A stretch of 64,000 bases of DNA from positions 6,417,920 to 6,481,919 of the forward strand of contig NC_044929.1 in the NCBI RefSeq assembly GCF_003576645.1, written 5' to 3'. The position numbers were made by a program, and so were the translations under genes. This stretch comes from Ipomoea triloba. Lineage: Eukaryota > Streptophyta > Magnoliopsida > Solanales > Convolvulaceae. Under the pieces are notes generated by a model that worked only from the letters and a program-made list of their open reading frames with translations, made no database searches and had not been told where the DNA came from. Shown piece after piece: positions 1-10,479 of this stretch (its first letter is position 1; each line of letters opens with the position of its first letter).

Positions 1-431
1 GATCCATAGCTACCGTGTCGTCGTACGTCTAACCGCCAGGTGCATGGTTTCTTCGGACAGCGAGGAGATAAGGAGGGATAACATCGCCTGGTCTTGGCGG
101 AGCCAGGCAGTACGAGCACTGGCAAAACGTGACAAAGCCTCCACCGACGCAGCAGCAGTTGCCAAAACACCAGCAGCAGGGGCCTCCACCGGCGAGTTAG
201 TCGGACATTCCAACGTGCCATCAACAAACCAAAGCAAACCTTGTCCACGTAAGAACGAAACTAATTGCGTACGCCAAAAAGGTAATTGCGGGAGCTTAAC
301 TTAATGGATACAAAATGGTGAGCGGAAGACAGGGAGTTATTGGGTTGCAACAGCGAGGATTTGGCAGCCTCGGAAACAATCCGTTCGGAGGATTCTCCAA
401 TAGAGCCGTCATTAGAGTCGATGGTTGCCAT
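1..431 (-). pseudogene. Decayed Ty1/copia gag fragment
   Basis: This is the N-terminal part of a copia Gag read on the minus strand, starting at an ATG at 431 and running off the left window edge. It shows the family pattern of a Ser/Asn-rich lead, a 'VSIKLSSRNYLF' segment, then 'LLWFVDGTLECP' and 'LRQDQAMLSLLISSL'. The same order is seen in the intact copia Gag near 35.2 kb, to which it is clearly related. It is broken: the frame changes near 277-281, where one base of a T run appears to be missing, and a stop at 10-12 interrupts the conserved segment that follows. No LTR or primer-binding site could be identified to its right. It is a dead fragment with no expected function. Confidence 0.75.
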
Positions 432-1716
432 GACCGGAAGCTGGAAACTATGATACCAGATGAGGATTGAATGTTTGTGATTAACATTAACGTAGAGTTG
501 TACAGGAGTAATATAAGGATACAGAAAGAGTCCTAGACAACTACAACTACTAGACTTCTAACAATATCAAAGTCGTTAAAAAGTTCATTATTTTAGCAGA
601 AAACTTAATTCCATCAATCTTGGTGGTTGAAAATTTTGATCACTTTTTCAAATTATTATTATTATTATTATTATTTTTTAAAATTCTACTTCTTTTATAT
701 ATACTCTTTGATAATATATACAAAATAGCACACTTTAGCTCATATTTATTTATTAAGTTTTGGATTGTCCCCCTTTTTTTTTTTTGCATAATTGATTAGA
801 TTTTAATTGAAAGAGCCTTATATATGATTTGAATGATTTTGATGTGTTTTGATAGTCTTGACAATATAGACAAATTAGTGTACAAAACAAAAATGTGCTA
901 TATTGTATTTCTCATCCAAAAGAATGTGCTTGGTATTTTGATCATAACTTGATTATAAAGGTTGAATTGAGGTGATTCTAGTAGAATTAGAAAGTCAAAT
1001 CATCAAATGGCTACAACAAATATGAATACCCTAAAGACTAATTCTAACGTCATTAGCTAGGGTTAAAATCAACTGGGAAGTCAAAGTTGCGCTACAAAAT
1101 ACTCTTGACACACCAAGAATCCTTTTCACTGCAACAAGAGTTGATAGAATGGTTGGGATATTCTCTTGTAGAGACTCAACACGGTGAGATAGTCTAGATT
1201 TGTAATTTTATTGTCGCAAGACACAACGAAAAAGTATATTTTTTTCATTATTTTGCCTCCTATAAATTTATATAAATCTCCCATTTTGTCTCCTATAAAT
1301 TTATATCAATCTCCCATTTAAGAACCCTAGTAGCTAACCTCCATCCCTTTCTCTGTAGAATTCCAATTTCCTCTTCTAAAATATAGCCATCAAGAGAGCT
1401 TCCTTGGTAGCTTGAGAATAGTTTAGATCTATTTTGTAATAATAAGACGAAAATGCAAGATTTCAAGTTTAATTATAAGATCGAGAAAAAAGCATTGAAC
1501 AATTCTTTCTCTTCTTTTCTCAACTTTGTCTTGATTAAATCTTGCATTTATTTATTTATTTCTTTATTTGTTTGTAATGAAGATGTTTATATTCTTAATG
1601 TATTTACAATTGGACTATGAATTGTGTTTATTTGTCGATGTTGGTGTTTGTTCCTTTATATGTATTAATTTGTTAGTTTAGTTCCTACAGTTTGTTGTGT
1701 GCGATATATATATATA
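432..1716. other. AT-rich intergenic DNA, no gene seen
   Basis: No coding region is supported here. The stretch holds an (ATT)n microsatellite near 650-676, poly-T runs, and a short direct repeat at about 1250-1318 (two copies of a TTTGCCTCCTATAAATTTA-like unit). It may include the degraded 5' end of the copia fragment to its left. Confidence 0.5.
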
Positions 1717-2726
1717 CTAGTTTTATAAGCGCACTGCGCGAATGGGTTAATGCCCAATGTTTATATTTAAATAAATATTTGAAAGTATATCAATGCAAGA
1801 TTATATAGGAGAAGTTTATACATGGGTAATTGAATGTCGAATTATTTTATTTAAATATCTAACTCAAAGTATATGAATCCAAGAGAATATAGAAAATTTA
1901 TTATAATTATTACTAAAATAAATGTTTGCAACCTTGTAAAATCGATAGTCAAAATATTTGGTCTAAAAATGATAGTCTAAATAAATACTACTTTTAATTT
2001 GAATTTTTCTAAGTGTTCTTAATTCTCTTTTGAGTAACATTGTCATTGTCTTCATCTTTATTATTTGTTCTCTTCCTTATTGTTGGTAGTGTGTTATTTG
2101 CAATTCGGATATTGTTGGTAGCATAGATGACAATGTCATGCAATGAGATTATGATATAGGAGCTATGGACTTTCCTTTAGGTGTTCTGCTTGGGGTTCAT
2201 TTGGTTCAACAATTATTGTTAAATGAGTTATTGTGGATAAATCCCTAGTTTAAGAAAAAAGATTAAATTAATTAATAAAAATTTGAAAATTTAAAATATT
2301 ATGTATTCCAAAGATATTAAAATATAGTTTCTCGCTTCAATTTGCTTGGTAATGGGTTATTTGAGTACTTTCATTGTCAACAAATCCCCCAAGTAGTTAA
2401 TATGATTGGTTTCAAACTATTCTTTTTTATTTCTTTTCATGGTATTAAAGAAATACATATGTATCATTTTTTTGTATAACTACTAATTTATTTAATTCAA
2501 TAAGAGTAAAATAGAGTGATTCTGCTTCAATTTGTTGGGTTATTATTTGAGTACTCTCTTTGTCAACCAATCTCCAAGTAGTTAATATAATTAGCTTCAA
2601 ATTATTTTAAAATTTTTTTTCATAGTATTAATAAAATACTTGATAAATAAATATATAACATTATTTTGTACTATAACTTTGATATTTAATTACAAGATAT
2701 TGTAAAAATAAGATAATAGACAATGC

Positions 2727-3880
2727 AATGAATATCAATTGATAAATTTGAATGTAAAGAATCTTTGCATGAGAGAAAATAAAGGTATTGTAGACACATA
2801 ATTCTAAATTAAAGGTATTGTAGACACATAATTCTAAATTAAAGAAATACATATGTATCATTTTTTTGTTGTAGCTACTAATTTATTTAATTTAATAAGA
2901 GTAAAATAGAGTGAGAAACTTAATTATATCAAATTTGATTGAGATGAGGTCAAACCTAAGACCTTTCTTATAAAAATTAATGGGGTAAGTTAAAAGTTAA
3001 CGGAATATTAACGGAGAAGAGAATATTTAACGGAAAACTTAACGGATAATCATAAAAGTAAGGTTAAATTAGGTAATCTCTATTAATAATATTAATCTGA
3101 ATTATCTTAACCATCTATTTGATTAAATAATTAATCTGAACCATCCATTTGATTAAATAATTTGACCGCCATTTTTTCTACCCATTTTAGGCCTAACTCT
3201 CTTTGGCTCTTATTAGTATAGTAGAAATGAATATCAATTGATAAATTTGGATATAAAGAATCTTTGCATGAGAGAAAATAAAGACAATATAACTAATGAA
3301 ATTATTTTTCTTATTTAATTTAATTTTTTGATAATGAATAATTTTTTCGAATAAAGGTATTGTAGACACATAATTCTAAATTAAAGAAATACATATGTAT
3401 CATTTTTTGTTGTAGCTACTAATTTATTTAATTTAATAAGAGTAAAATAGAGTGAGAAACTTAATTATATCAAATTTGATTGAGATGAGGTTCAAACCTA
3501 AGACCTTTCTTATAAAAATTAATGGGTAAGTTAAAANAATTTATTTAATTTAATAAGAGTAAAATAGAGTGAGAAACTTAATTATGTCAAATTTGATTGA
3601 GATGAGGTTCAAACCTAAGACCTTTCTTATAAAAATTAATGGGTAAGTTAAAAGTTAACGGAATATTAACGGAGAAGAGAATATTTAACGGAAAACTTAA
3701 CGGATAATCATAAAAGTAAGGTTAAATTAGGTAATCTCTATTAATAATTTAATAATGAATTATCTTAACCATCTATTTGATTAAATAATTAATCTGAACC
3801 ATCCATTTGATTAAATAATTTGACCGCCATTTTTTCTACCCATTTTAGGCCTAACCCTCTTTGGCTCTTATTAGTATAGT

Positions 3881-3883
<3 letters not shown>
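2727..3883. repeat. Direct duplication of the Helitron 5' region
   Basis: Two direct copies (2727-3225 and 3226-3883) share the order 'AATGAATATCAATTGATAAA', the 'GGTATTGTAGACACATAATT' segment, the 'GTTAACGGAATATTAACGGA' segment and the terminal 'GGCTCTTATTAGTATAGTAG'. The right copy is longer because of a local repeat around an N at 3537. A smaller 39-bp tandem duplication (GGTATTGTAGACACATAATT unit) occurs at about 2785-2842. Confidence 0.8.
3421..3653. other. Single-N join between 116-bp duplicates
   Basis: An isolated N at 3537 separates 3421-3536 from 3538-3653. The two 116-bp segments match except for one base. The pattern, sequence-N-same sequence, suggests two contig ends that overlap but were not merged, so one copy is probably not real. 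Confidence 0.75.
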
Positions 3884-3911
<28 letters not shown>

Positions 3912-3915
<4 letters not shown>

Positions 3916-4338
3916 CATAATCAGGTGTGGCCGTGCCTTCCCGTGCGGTCGGTGCGGTTTACACCACTCAATGTTAAGAAATGTATCACTCAATGTTAAG
4001 AAAATACACCACACAAATATGCACTATTAGGTACACATCACCAAAAACAAACCACTACGCATAAAAAAATACACCACACACTGTTAGGAAATGCACAATT
4101 AGAAACAGGGGAGTTATAAGGTGTTTTTATGCATTTTCATTGTGGTGCATTTCCTAACATTGAGTGGTGCATTTCTTAACATTGAGTGGTGTAAATCGCA
4201 CGACTACACGNAACAGGGGAGTTATAAGGTGTTTTTATGCATTTTCATTGTGGTGCATTTCCTAACATTGAGTGGTGCATTTCTTAACATTGAGTGGTGT
4301 AAATCGCACGACTACACGGGAAGGCGCGGCCACATTTG

Positions 4339-4341
<3 letters not shown>
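3912..4341. repeat. Foldback element in a (TA)n tract
   Basis: The left arm (from about 3924, GTGTGGCCGTGCCTTCCCGT) and the right arm (to about 4336, its inverted counterpart) can pair over roughly 90 bases, both carrying the 'CACCACTCAATGTTAAGAAA' motif. It is flanked by (TA)n on both sides. The core contains short direct repeats of an 'ATTGAGTGGTG' motif. An N at 4211 inside the right arm is flanked by identical 107-bp copies and is likely an assembly join, so the true element is probably about 107 bases shorter. No coding function. Confidence 0.6.
4104..4318. other. Single-N join between 107-bp duplicates
   Basis: The N at 4211 lies between 4104-4210 and 4212-4318, which read as the same sequence. 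This looks like an unmerged contig overlap. Confidence 0.75.
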
Positions 4342-4371
<30 letters not shown>

Positions 4372-4374
<3 letters not shown>

Positions 4375-4676
4375 TTCCGAATCAGGTGATGATCTATCAT
4401 TAGGTGAGGACCATGTGTACTAATACAGATCATCCATTTGGAGTGATCTAACGGATATGAGTGCAACTGTACAACAAAATGGGAGGGATGCACAACAATC
4501 ACACTATGAATGCACAATAAACTGTGACCGAATGCACAACAAATTGAGAACGAATGCACAATAAACTGAGCGCGAAAAATTAAATACATTACAAAAAATT
4601 AATCACAACCATTGAATTGTTTAAATCAAAGTATCATATAAGTCCACACGGTCCTCACCTAACTCTAGGCCCTCAT
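4372..4676. repeat. Probable MITE with inverted ends beside a TA tract
   Basis: An outward segment containing 'AGGTGAGGACCATGTG' near 4400 is matched in inverted form by 'CACACGGTCCTCACCT' near 4650. The element begins directly after the (TA)n run that ends the previous foldback. The interior carries repeated 'AATGCACAA' motifs. Boundaries and superfamily are uncertain. Confidence 0.45.
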
Positions 4677-5358
4677 TTGATGCTTAATCAAAATCTATGA
4701 ATTAAAAAAAGTGTATTAATTTTCTTTATTTGTTTCTTAAACAATTAAATGTTTTTGGCTTTTAGGACACTCGAAGAGAGTGGCTCATAATATACATGCA
4801 AATTATTGTGTGGATCATAACAAAAGTAAATTCTTAATATACTAAAAGTAAAGTTTTATGCAGTTTTGGTCCTACGACTAATGACACTAACATTTTGATT
4901 TCATAAATTTCAAAACTTGCATATTTGGCCCATGAGTATCGATTTCTTAGCAAAAATAGTCATTCCGACGAACTTTCAATCAAATTTTCACCGATATTTT
5001 TTTCTCCTTTTTTCACAGGGATATAATGATCTTTTCATTTACCTAAACTAATAATGACCTTTTTTCAAAAAAAAACTAATAATGACCTAAATTTATATGT
5101 ACGCTTTTTTTTTTTTTTGAATATTCATCTTCCTCAATAGATTCATCTAGATCTTCATCTTCTTCCGTCCTCTCTTCATTTTTCAAGTCTTGAACATTAA
5201 TTTCATCTTGTCATCTTCTTCTCTAAATAATCAATTTCTTCTCAATACTGTAGTCTGCAATATAATTCGATTTAAACACATTGCATTATAAATTAAAGTA
5301 ATGGAACACTTTATGTGAAACCCATACTTACAGTGCATAACTACTTCAGAATATACTT
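4677..5358. other. AT-rich stretch, no gene seen
   Basis: No conserved coding sequence or clear repeat structure is visible. It contains homopurine/homopyrimidine runs and a short T-tract at about 5106-5118. Confidence 0.5.
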
Positions 5359-5366
5359 TATATAAA

Positions 5367-5759
5367 CAGGGCCGGTCCAAAGGTTTTATAGGTCCCTGGG
5401 CGAAATTAAAAAAAGGGCCCCGAAGAATATGTTTCCGGATGATCAATTTGTTTACTTTTTTTTTTTTTTTTCACTTCCAGATGAATGTTTTTTATGAAAC
5501 ATTGTATAAAAAAAATTATTATAAAATCAATCTTAACAAAAAAAAAGAACAAAAGCATCTGGCACTTATATGAATCAATCAATCGAAAATCTTTAAGTGT
5601 TTGAGTGGTTGGTGTGTGTAGGTGCGTCCGCCGACCCTTATACTCCTGGGTGGCTGGGCGGCGTGAGCGGTGGGTGTGCGATGTCTCTTTCAGCCTTTGT
5701 GAGTTCAATTCTCGACTTCCAGAAACAATTAACCCTATTTTTTAGAAATATATAATAAG

Positions 5760-5836
<77 letters not shown>

Positions 5837-5923
5837 CTCCGTATATCTTATGGCTTATGGGCTTCCTATAGAGATGGGCCCTGGGCAGGTGCCCACCCTG
5901 AACCCCCCTCAGGGCCGGCCCTG
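5367..5923. mobile_element. hAT-type MITE with 8-bp target duplication
   Basis: The ends form a terminal inverted repeat: CAGGGCCGGTCC on the left and GGGCCGGCCCTG on the right, with further inverted similarity inside ('GGTCCCTGGGCG' against 'GGGCCCTGGGCA'). Both sides carry the direct duplication TATATAAA (5359-5366 and 5924-5931), an exact 8-bp target site typical of hAT transposition. The interior has no transposase; it holds a poly-T run and a (TA)n microsatellite at about 5766-5833. It is a non-autonomous element. Confidence 0.85.
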
Positions 5924-5931
5924 TATATAAA

Positions 5932-6652
5932 CACAATGCATTAAGGCACCATACCAACATTACTAAAATCACAAAAGCACAGTATGAACACCGCTAACAT
6001 CACAAAAGCACCATTCGGACTCACACATGTATAAACTACACATATAGACACAAATATAGTTAAAATTAACAGTTTAAACATAAAAATAAAAAATAAAAAA
6101 AATTGCTGCATTGCAGAATATTCGAATTACTTATCAAATTATGCGAACCAATTCTTCTCTTTTCACTTTAGAGAACTTGAATATTATGATTTATGAGCCT
6201 TTCTCAAACTACTTGAAATAACTTCAACACCATCAAATCCCATACAAAGATGAATAATGTGGTTACTTGGGTGAATTTAAAATTCGTTGAATGTCAGGGT
6301 TTATTGGCATGCAGAGTAAAATAGGTAAAGAGAGAGAAGGGGAGTGAAAGTGTGCGCGTAATCTGAGTTTAAGTTTATCATTATTTTATTATAACTATTA
6401 TTATTTAGGTCATTAGTTTAGGTAAATGGAAAGACCATTACCCTTGTAAAAAAGGAGAAAAAAAAACTCTTGTGAAAAATTGAAGGAGAGTTCGCCGGAA
6501 GGACTATTTTTGTTAAGAAATCAATACTCGTGGACGAATTATGTAAATTTTGAAAGTTGTGGATTCACATTGTTAGTGTCATAATAGTCGTAGAACCAAA
6601 ACTGCAAAAACACTAATTAAAAGTACATTATTCGTGTATTGAATGTACATTG
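5932..6652. other. AT-rich intergenic DNA, no gene seen
   Basis: No ORF with recognisable content. A short direct repeat of a 'CACAAAAGCACCAT'-like unit occurs near 5970-6020. Part of the stretch (about 6410-6610) resembles, in inverted form, the segment near 4850-5050 ('GGTCATTAGTTTAGGTAAAT' against its complement), hinting at the remains of an element spanning 4.85-6.6 kb into which the hAT MITE inserted. Confidence 0.4.
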
Positions 6653-6924
6653 TACAAAATAAGAGTTAATACCCAAATTTGTCCTCAACTATAGTGGATT
6701 TTCTCAATTTCATCCTAAACGACTAGTGTCACAATGTAGTTTCAGACTTTTGTGTTATCGCTCAATAATGTCGTCCTATATTTATTAATCCGTCAAAAGG
6801 GTGTTAAGTATAGAGATAATTTAGTAATTTCAAATTTACATCTTCTTGGTCTCCAATTTACTCGAATGTAGTTCCAGACTTTTAAAACAACATCTATGTT
6901 TTTCTACCTTCCTTCAATGCACAA

Positions 6925-8531
6925 GAGTTTTTTCTCAAAATGGTCCCTCGACTATTGCTCATTCTCAATTTTGCATTTCGACTTTCAATTGCACCTAATG
7001 TGATCCTTCGACTTTCAAAAACTCACCCAATTTGGTCCTCCGTTACATATTCCGTCAAATCAGTGTTAAAATGGAGGGTATTTTCGTCCATTTACCTATT
7101 GTTAGCCTAATAAACATTGAGAAATAGTTGAGGGACCATTTTGAGAATAGTCAAGGGACCATTTTGGGAAAAACTATTTTATTTATTTCATTTTTGTTTA
7201 TTTTCATTTTTTAGACTCTACAAAATTAGAATTTCTATACAGTTTTTTCTTACAAATATAAATAGTTAAAATCGCGCAATCCAACCTAAAATTTTTAACT
7301 TTCTTTACAGACTTTTCCTCTAAATATACAAACTATTCCTATGAAGTTTTACAATAAATTCCGTAAATTTCATAAATACTCATATACTTTTTTTTATTCT
7401 TTTATTTTTTTTTTATGTCCATAGACAATCAATCACTATGTATCACATTAAATATTACTTTTACCATTGAAAATAATTTTTTTTTTCAAGTGTAGACACC
7501 CAAAGAGTGTAAAATGTAGGGAAAATATTGGACCGAAAGGTAAATTTTTCTAGTAAACTTCTCAGGTGAGCCGAAAAGTAAAATCTCGTCAATGTTTCCT
7601 GTAATATTTTATGTATTTGATTTCAAAGTAATTATTAAATTTTATATTAATTTACATTATTTAAGATATTGTATGACATCTTTTATATGTTTTCCTCTTC
7701 TTATTTTTTTATTAATTATTAATTATTAAGGCAAGTATAATTTATTTTGTAATGTGGACACATTAATTTTAATAATTTTGATTTAATTAAATTATACCTT
7801 AATTATAAAAATCCTACCTAATAATTTTAGTATATTACACGGGACACAATAATTATTATAAATAATGTTTAATAATTGTCAATTTGTATTCAACAATAAA
7901 ATTTATAGTTAATTTTTAAGTCAATCATAAAATCTTTTGTGATGTGGGCACATTATTTTTAATTATTTGAGTTTAATAATATTATATTTTATTTATAAAA
8001 AAATCGAAAGTAATATATTTAGTACTACGAATGTGACTAAGAATTATTTTAATCAGTGCTTAAAAAATGAGTATTTATAAAATTTACGAAACTTATTGTA
8101 AATCTGCATAGGAATAGTTTGTATATTTAGATAGAAGGAAAAAGTCTGTAAAAAAGTTAAAAATTTTTAGGATGGATTGCACGATTTTAACTATTTATAT
8201 TTGTAAGAAAAAATTGTATAGAAATTCCAATTTTATAGGGTCTAAAAAATGAAAATAAACAAAAATGAAATAAATAAAATAGTTTTTCCCAAAATGGTCC
8301 CTTGACTATTCTCAAAATGGTCCCTCAACTATTTCTCAATGTTTATTAGGCTAACAATAGGTAAATGAACGAAAATGCCCTCCATTTTAACACTGATTTG
8401 ACGGAATATGTAACGGATGACCAAATTGGGTGAGTTTTTGAAAGTCGAGGGACCACATTAGGTACAATTGAAAGTCGAAATGCAAAATTGAGAATGAGCA
8501 ATAGTCGAGGGACCATTTTGGGAAAAAACTC
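6925..8531. mobile_element. Nested MULE-type element, ~460-bp inverted repeats
   Basis: Arms at about 6925-7383 and 8068-8531 are inverted copies of each other, beginning GAGTTTTTTCTCAAAATGGT and ending with the inverted equivalent. The exact 9-bp direct duplication AATGCACAA flanks the element (6916-6924 and 8532-8540). The middle (7384-8067) is AT-rich without transposase. Arms of this length with a 9-bp duplication are typical of non-autonomous MULEs. It sits inside the larger MULE-type element and is therefore younger. Confidence 0.85.
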
Positions 8532-8764
8532 AATGCACAACTATAACATCACTATACTTAAATAACTTAAAAAGCAGATAAATCACATTAGGTTAGTCCA
8601 TTTAGAACCAAATAGGGTATTTGTAGCCAAGAACTTTACATATTGTTGGGGGGAAATATTAACAAATTCATATTTCATGCATATAATATACCGTTACAAC
8701 AAAACGAAAAATTTAGAAAACATAAAACCGAAATTCGGAAATTAAAAGAAGTTAGAGAGCTTAC

Positions 8765-8915
8765 ATGGAGGAATTCGAGTTGGTCTTCGAGGTTTTCGAG
8801 GGCGGTTCGGATGGCGTTTAGGCTCTTAGCTTCACGAATTGCAGCCGAGTAATCCTCATGGCCAACTCGGAACTCCTTCACAAAGACGAACCCGGAAGCC
8901 TTGTTTCCGTCGTTC
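8765..8915 (-). pseudogene. Exon-like captured gene fragment in a MULE
   Basis: On the minus strand an open segment is bordered by an acceptor-like TATTTAG at 8916-8922 and a donor-like GTAAGC starting at 8764. It encodes a charged, helix-prone sequence with 'KASGFVFVKEFRVGHEDYSA' followed by 'ENLEDQLEFLH'. Codon use and base composition are richer in G+C than the surrounding transposon arms. It looks like an exon of an ordinary host gene carried inside the element. I do not recognise the parent gene with certainty. The frame extends upstream into non-coding-looking sequence, so a full gene is not supported. Confidence 0.5.
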
Positions 8916-9255
8916 CTAAATATTGAAATCGGTGAGGAAAATGATGAAATGCGAGGAGAGAATTCACAGCTGATGAAACAACAAGGAGTTCGAATCGATT
9001 CGTGCCCAATTCCTAGAGAGTGAAAGAGAGAATTCGCAAGGCGGTGGAGTAAATTGGAGATCAAGAAGATGTAAAATTGAAATTACTAAATTATTCATGT
9101 ACTTAACACCATTTTGACCGATTAACAAACGGAAGACAATATTGAGGGATAACATAGAAGTTTGGACTACATTATGACATCAAAGTTGTTTAGGACGAAA
9201 TTGAGAAAAACCACTATAGTCGTGGACAATTTTAGGCATTAACTCTACAAAATAA

Positions 9256-9890
9256 TGTATTTTCAGTACTCAAATAATGTACATTTTTAATATACATATT
9301 AAAAGTATATTATTTGTGTACTAGATATACATTATTTGATAATATGGTCTACACAACTGTGTGGACCATGATCGACACAATAATGATGGTAATATACAAC
9401 TAACTTTGGGCCGCATGGAGACATGAATCTAATAAAAAGAAAAAAAGGTAAAACCAATTTAGATCCATTTAATGGGGAACCAATTGAGTCGAGGCCACTT
9501 CTCATTTGAAGCCCAATATAAAATATAATAAAATAAATAGCAAAAGTAATTTAGATTTAAAAAAAAAATCAATCTAGTCAGAAATTTCGCTGTAAATAAA
9601 TTTAACATTTTGTTGGTCGTTAAACTTTAAAGTAATAAGGTTCAAATTGGTCACTGAACGCTGAAAGTGTAATTAGGCCACTGAACCAAAGAAAAAAAAT
9701 ACAATTAGGCCACTGGACACTCCAAATGTATGCAATATCATCTGATAGCAGGTTACTATCCATTTCATCAGGTTACTTGTTTACGTAGACTGTGAGTTGG
9801 CATTTTAAAATGATTTTTTTAATAAACTATTAAAATAAAAATTTAAAAAAAAAAAAAAAAAACACATTGGTGGCCACCCCCTTCCCGCAA
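9256..9890. other. AT-rich stretch with short direct repeats
   Basis: No gene is seen. The segment 9767-9884 ('CAGGTTACTTGTTTACGTAG' to 'GGTGGCCACCCCCTTCCC') recurs in direct orientation at about 10360-10470, so these two copies flank the foldback and microsatellite between them. Confidence 0.5.
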
Positions 9891-9892
9891 AT

Positions 9893-10140
9893 TATATGGT
9901 GGACCATGGTTCACAATGCATTGTGGACCATGATCATAGTTGATACTGCAGTTGTGTTGAACGGATACTACAGTTGTGTTAAAAAGATACTGCAGTTGTG
10001 TTGAAAGGAAACTGCAGTTGCACATAACAGAGGCCATTTCTCTGTTCAACACAACTGCAGTATCCTTTCAACACAACTGCAGTATCAATTCAACACAACT
10101 GCAGTATCAACCATGATCCATGGTCCACAGTATAACGACT
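9893..10140. repeat. Foldback MITE with 20-bp internal repeats
   Basis: The two halves are inverted copies centred near 10035. Each arm contains repeated 'GATACTGCAGTTGTGTTGAA' units and outer 'GGACCATGGTTCAC'/'GATCCATGGTCCAC' ends. As RNA or single-stranded DNA it could form a long hairpin. Related 'CATGGTCCAC'/'GTGCACCATGG' ends appear in the elements near 49.1-49.5 kb and 60.5-61.0 kb. There is no coding content. Confidence 0.7.
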
Positions 10141-10197
10141 GCCCCCTTCCCCCCTTAATAATACCCTAGTCGCCTTGATAGGAAACGGATGAATCAA

Positions 10198-10245
10198 ATT
10201 TAATTAATTAATTAATTAATTAATTAATTAATTTATTAGTATTAC

Positions 10246-10318
<73 letters not shown>
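10198..10318. repeat. (TTAA)n and (ATT)n microsatellites
   Basis: A TTAA/AATT run (about 10200-10232) is followed by an (ATT)n run to about 10317. Confidence 0.9.
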
Positions 10319-10479
10319 TACGAAAAGTCAATTTCTTCAAAACAACGGAAATCTTCTTCAGGTTACTTGCTTACGTAGACAGTGGGTTGGAATTTTAAAA
10401 TAATTTTTAATAATAAACTATTAAAATAAAAAATTAAAAAAAAAACACATCGGTGGCCACCCCTTCCCCCTTCAATTAA

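Larger units (their letters stand above)
1717..3883 (-). mobile_element. Non-autonomous Helitron, minus strand
   Basis: Read on the minus strand the element starts TCTACTATACTAATAAGAGC at 3883 and ends in CTAG at 1720-1717. The base before the TC is A and the base after CTAG is T, which is the A|T insertion rule of Helitrons. A short GC-rich palindrome (GCGC-AGT-GCGC) lies about ten bases before the CTAG. No Rep/helicase coding capacity is seen, so it would depend on a partner in trans. Its 5' part is duplicated: the segment 2727-3225 recurs at 3226-3883, each ending in the same terminal sequence. The second copy carries an N at 3537 that is probably an assembly join. The CTAG side is flanked by a short TA run and the other side by a (TA)n tract. 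Confidence 0.75.
6663..9245. mobile_element. MULE-type element with long inverted ends (Pack-MULE-like)
   Basis: Long terminal inverted repeats of about 200 bases open with GAGTTAATACCCAAATTTGT on the left and close with its inverted counterpart at 9245. The flanks carry the same 10 bases, TACAAAATAA, at 6653-6662 and 9246-9255. Long inverted ends plus a 9-10-bp duplication fit the Mutator superfamily. There is no MURA transposase. Between the right arm and a nested second element lies non-transposon sequence with an exon-like reading frame on the minus strand (8765-8915), so it resembles a Pack-MULE. The nested element (6925-8531) must have inserted later. Confidence 0.75.

Noticed and set aside
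4121..4339. Plus-strand frame with the repeated 'MFLCIFIVVHFLTLSGAFLN' segment
   Set aside because: It is a foldback element read across an N with duplicated sequence; repetition of the peptide reflects the probable assembly overlap.
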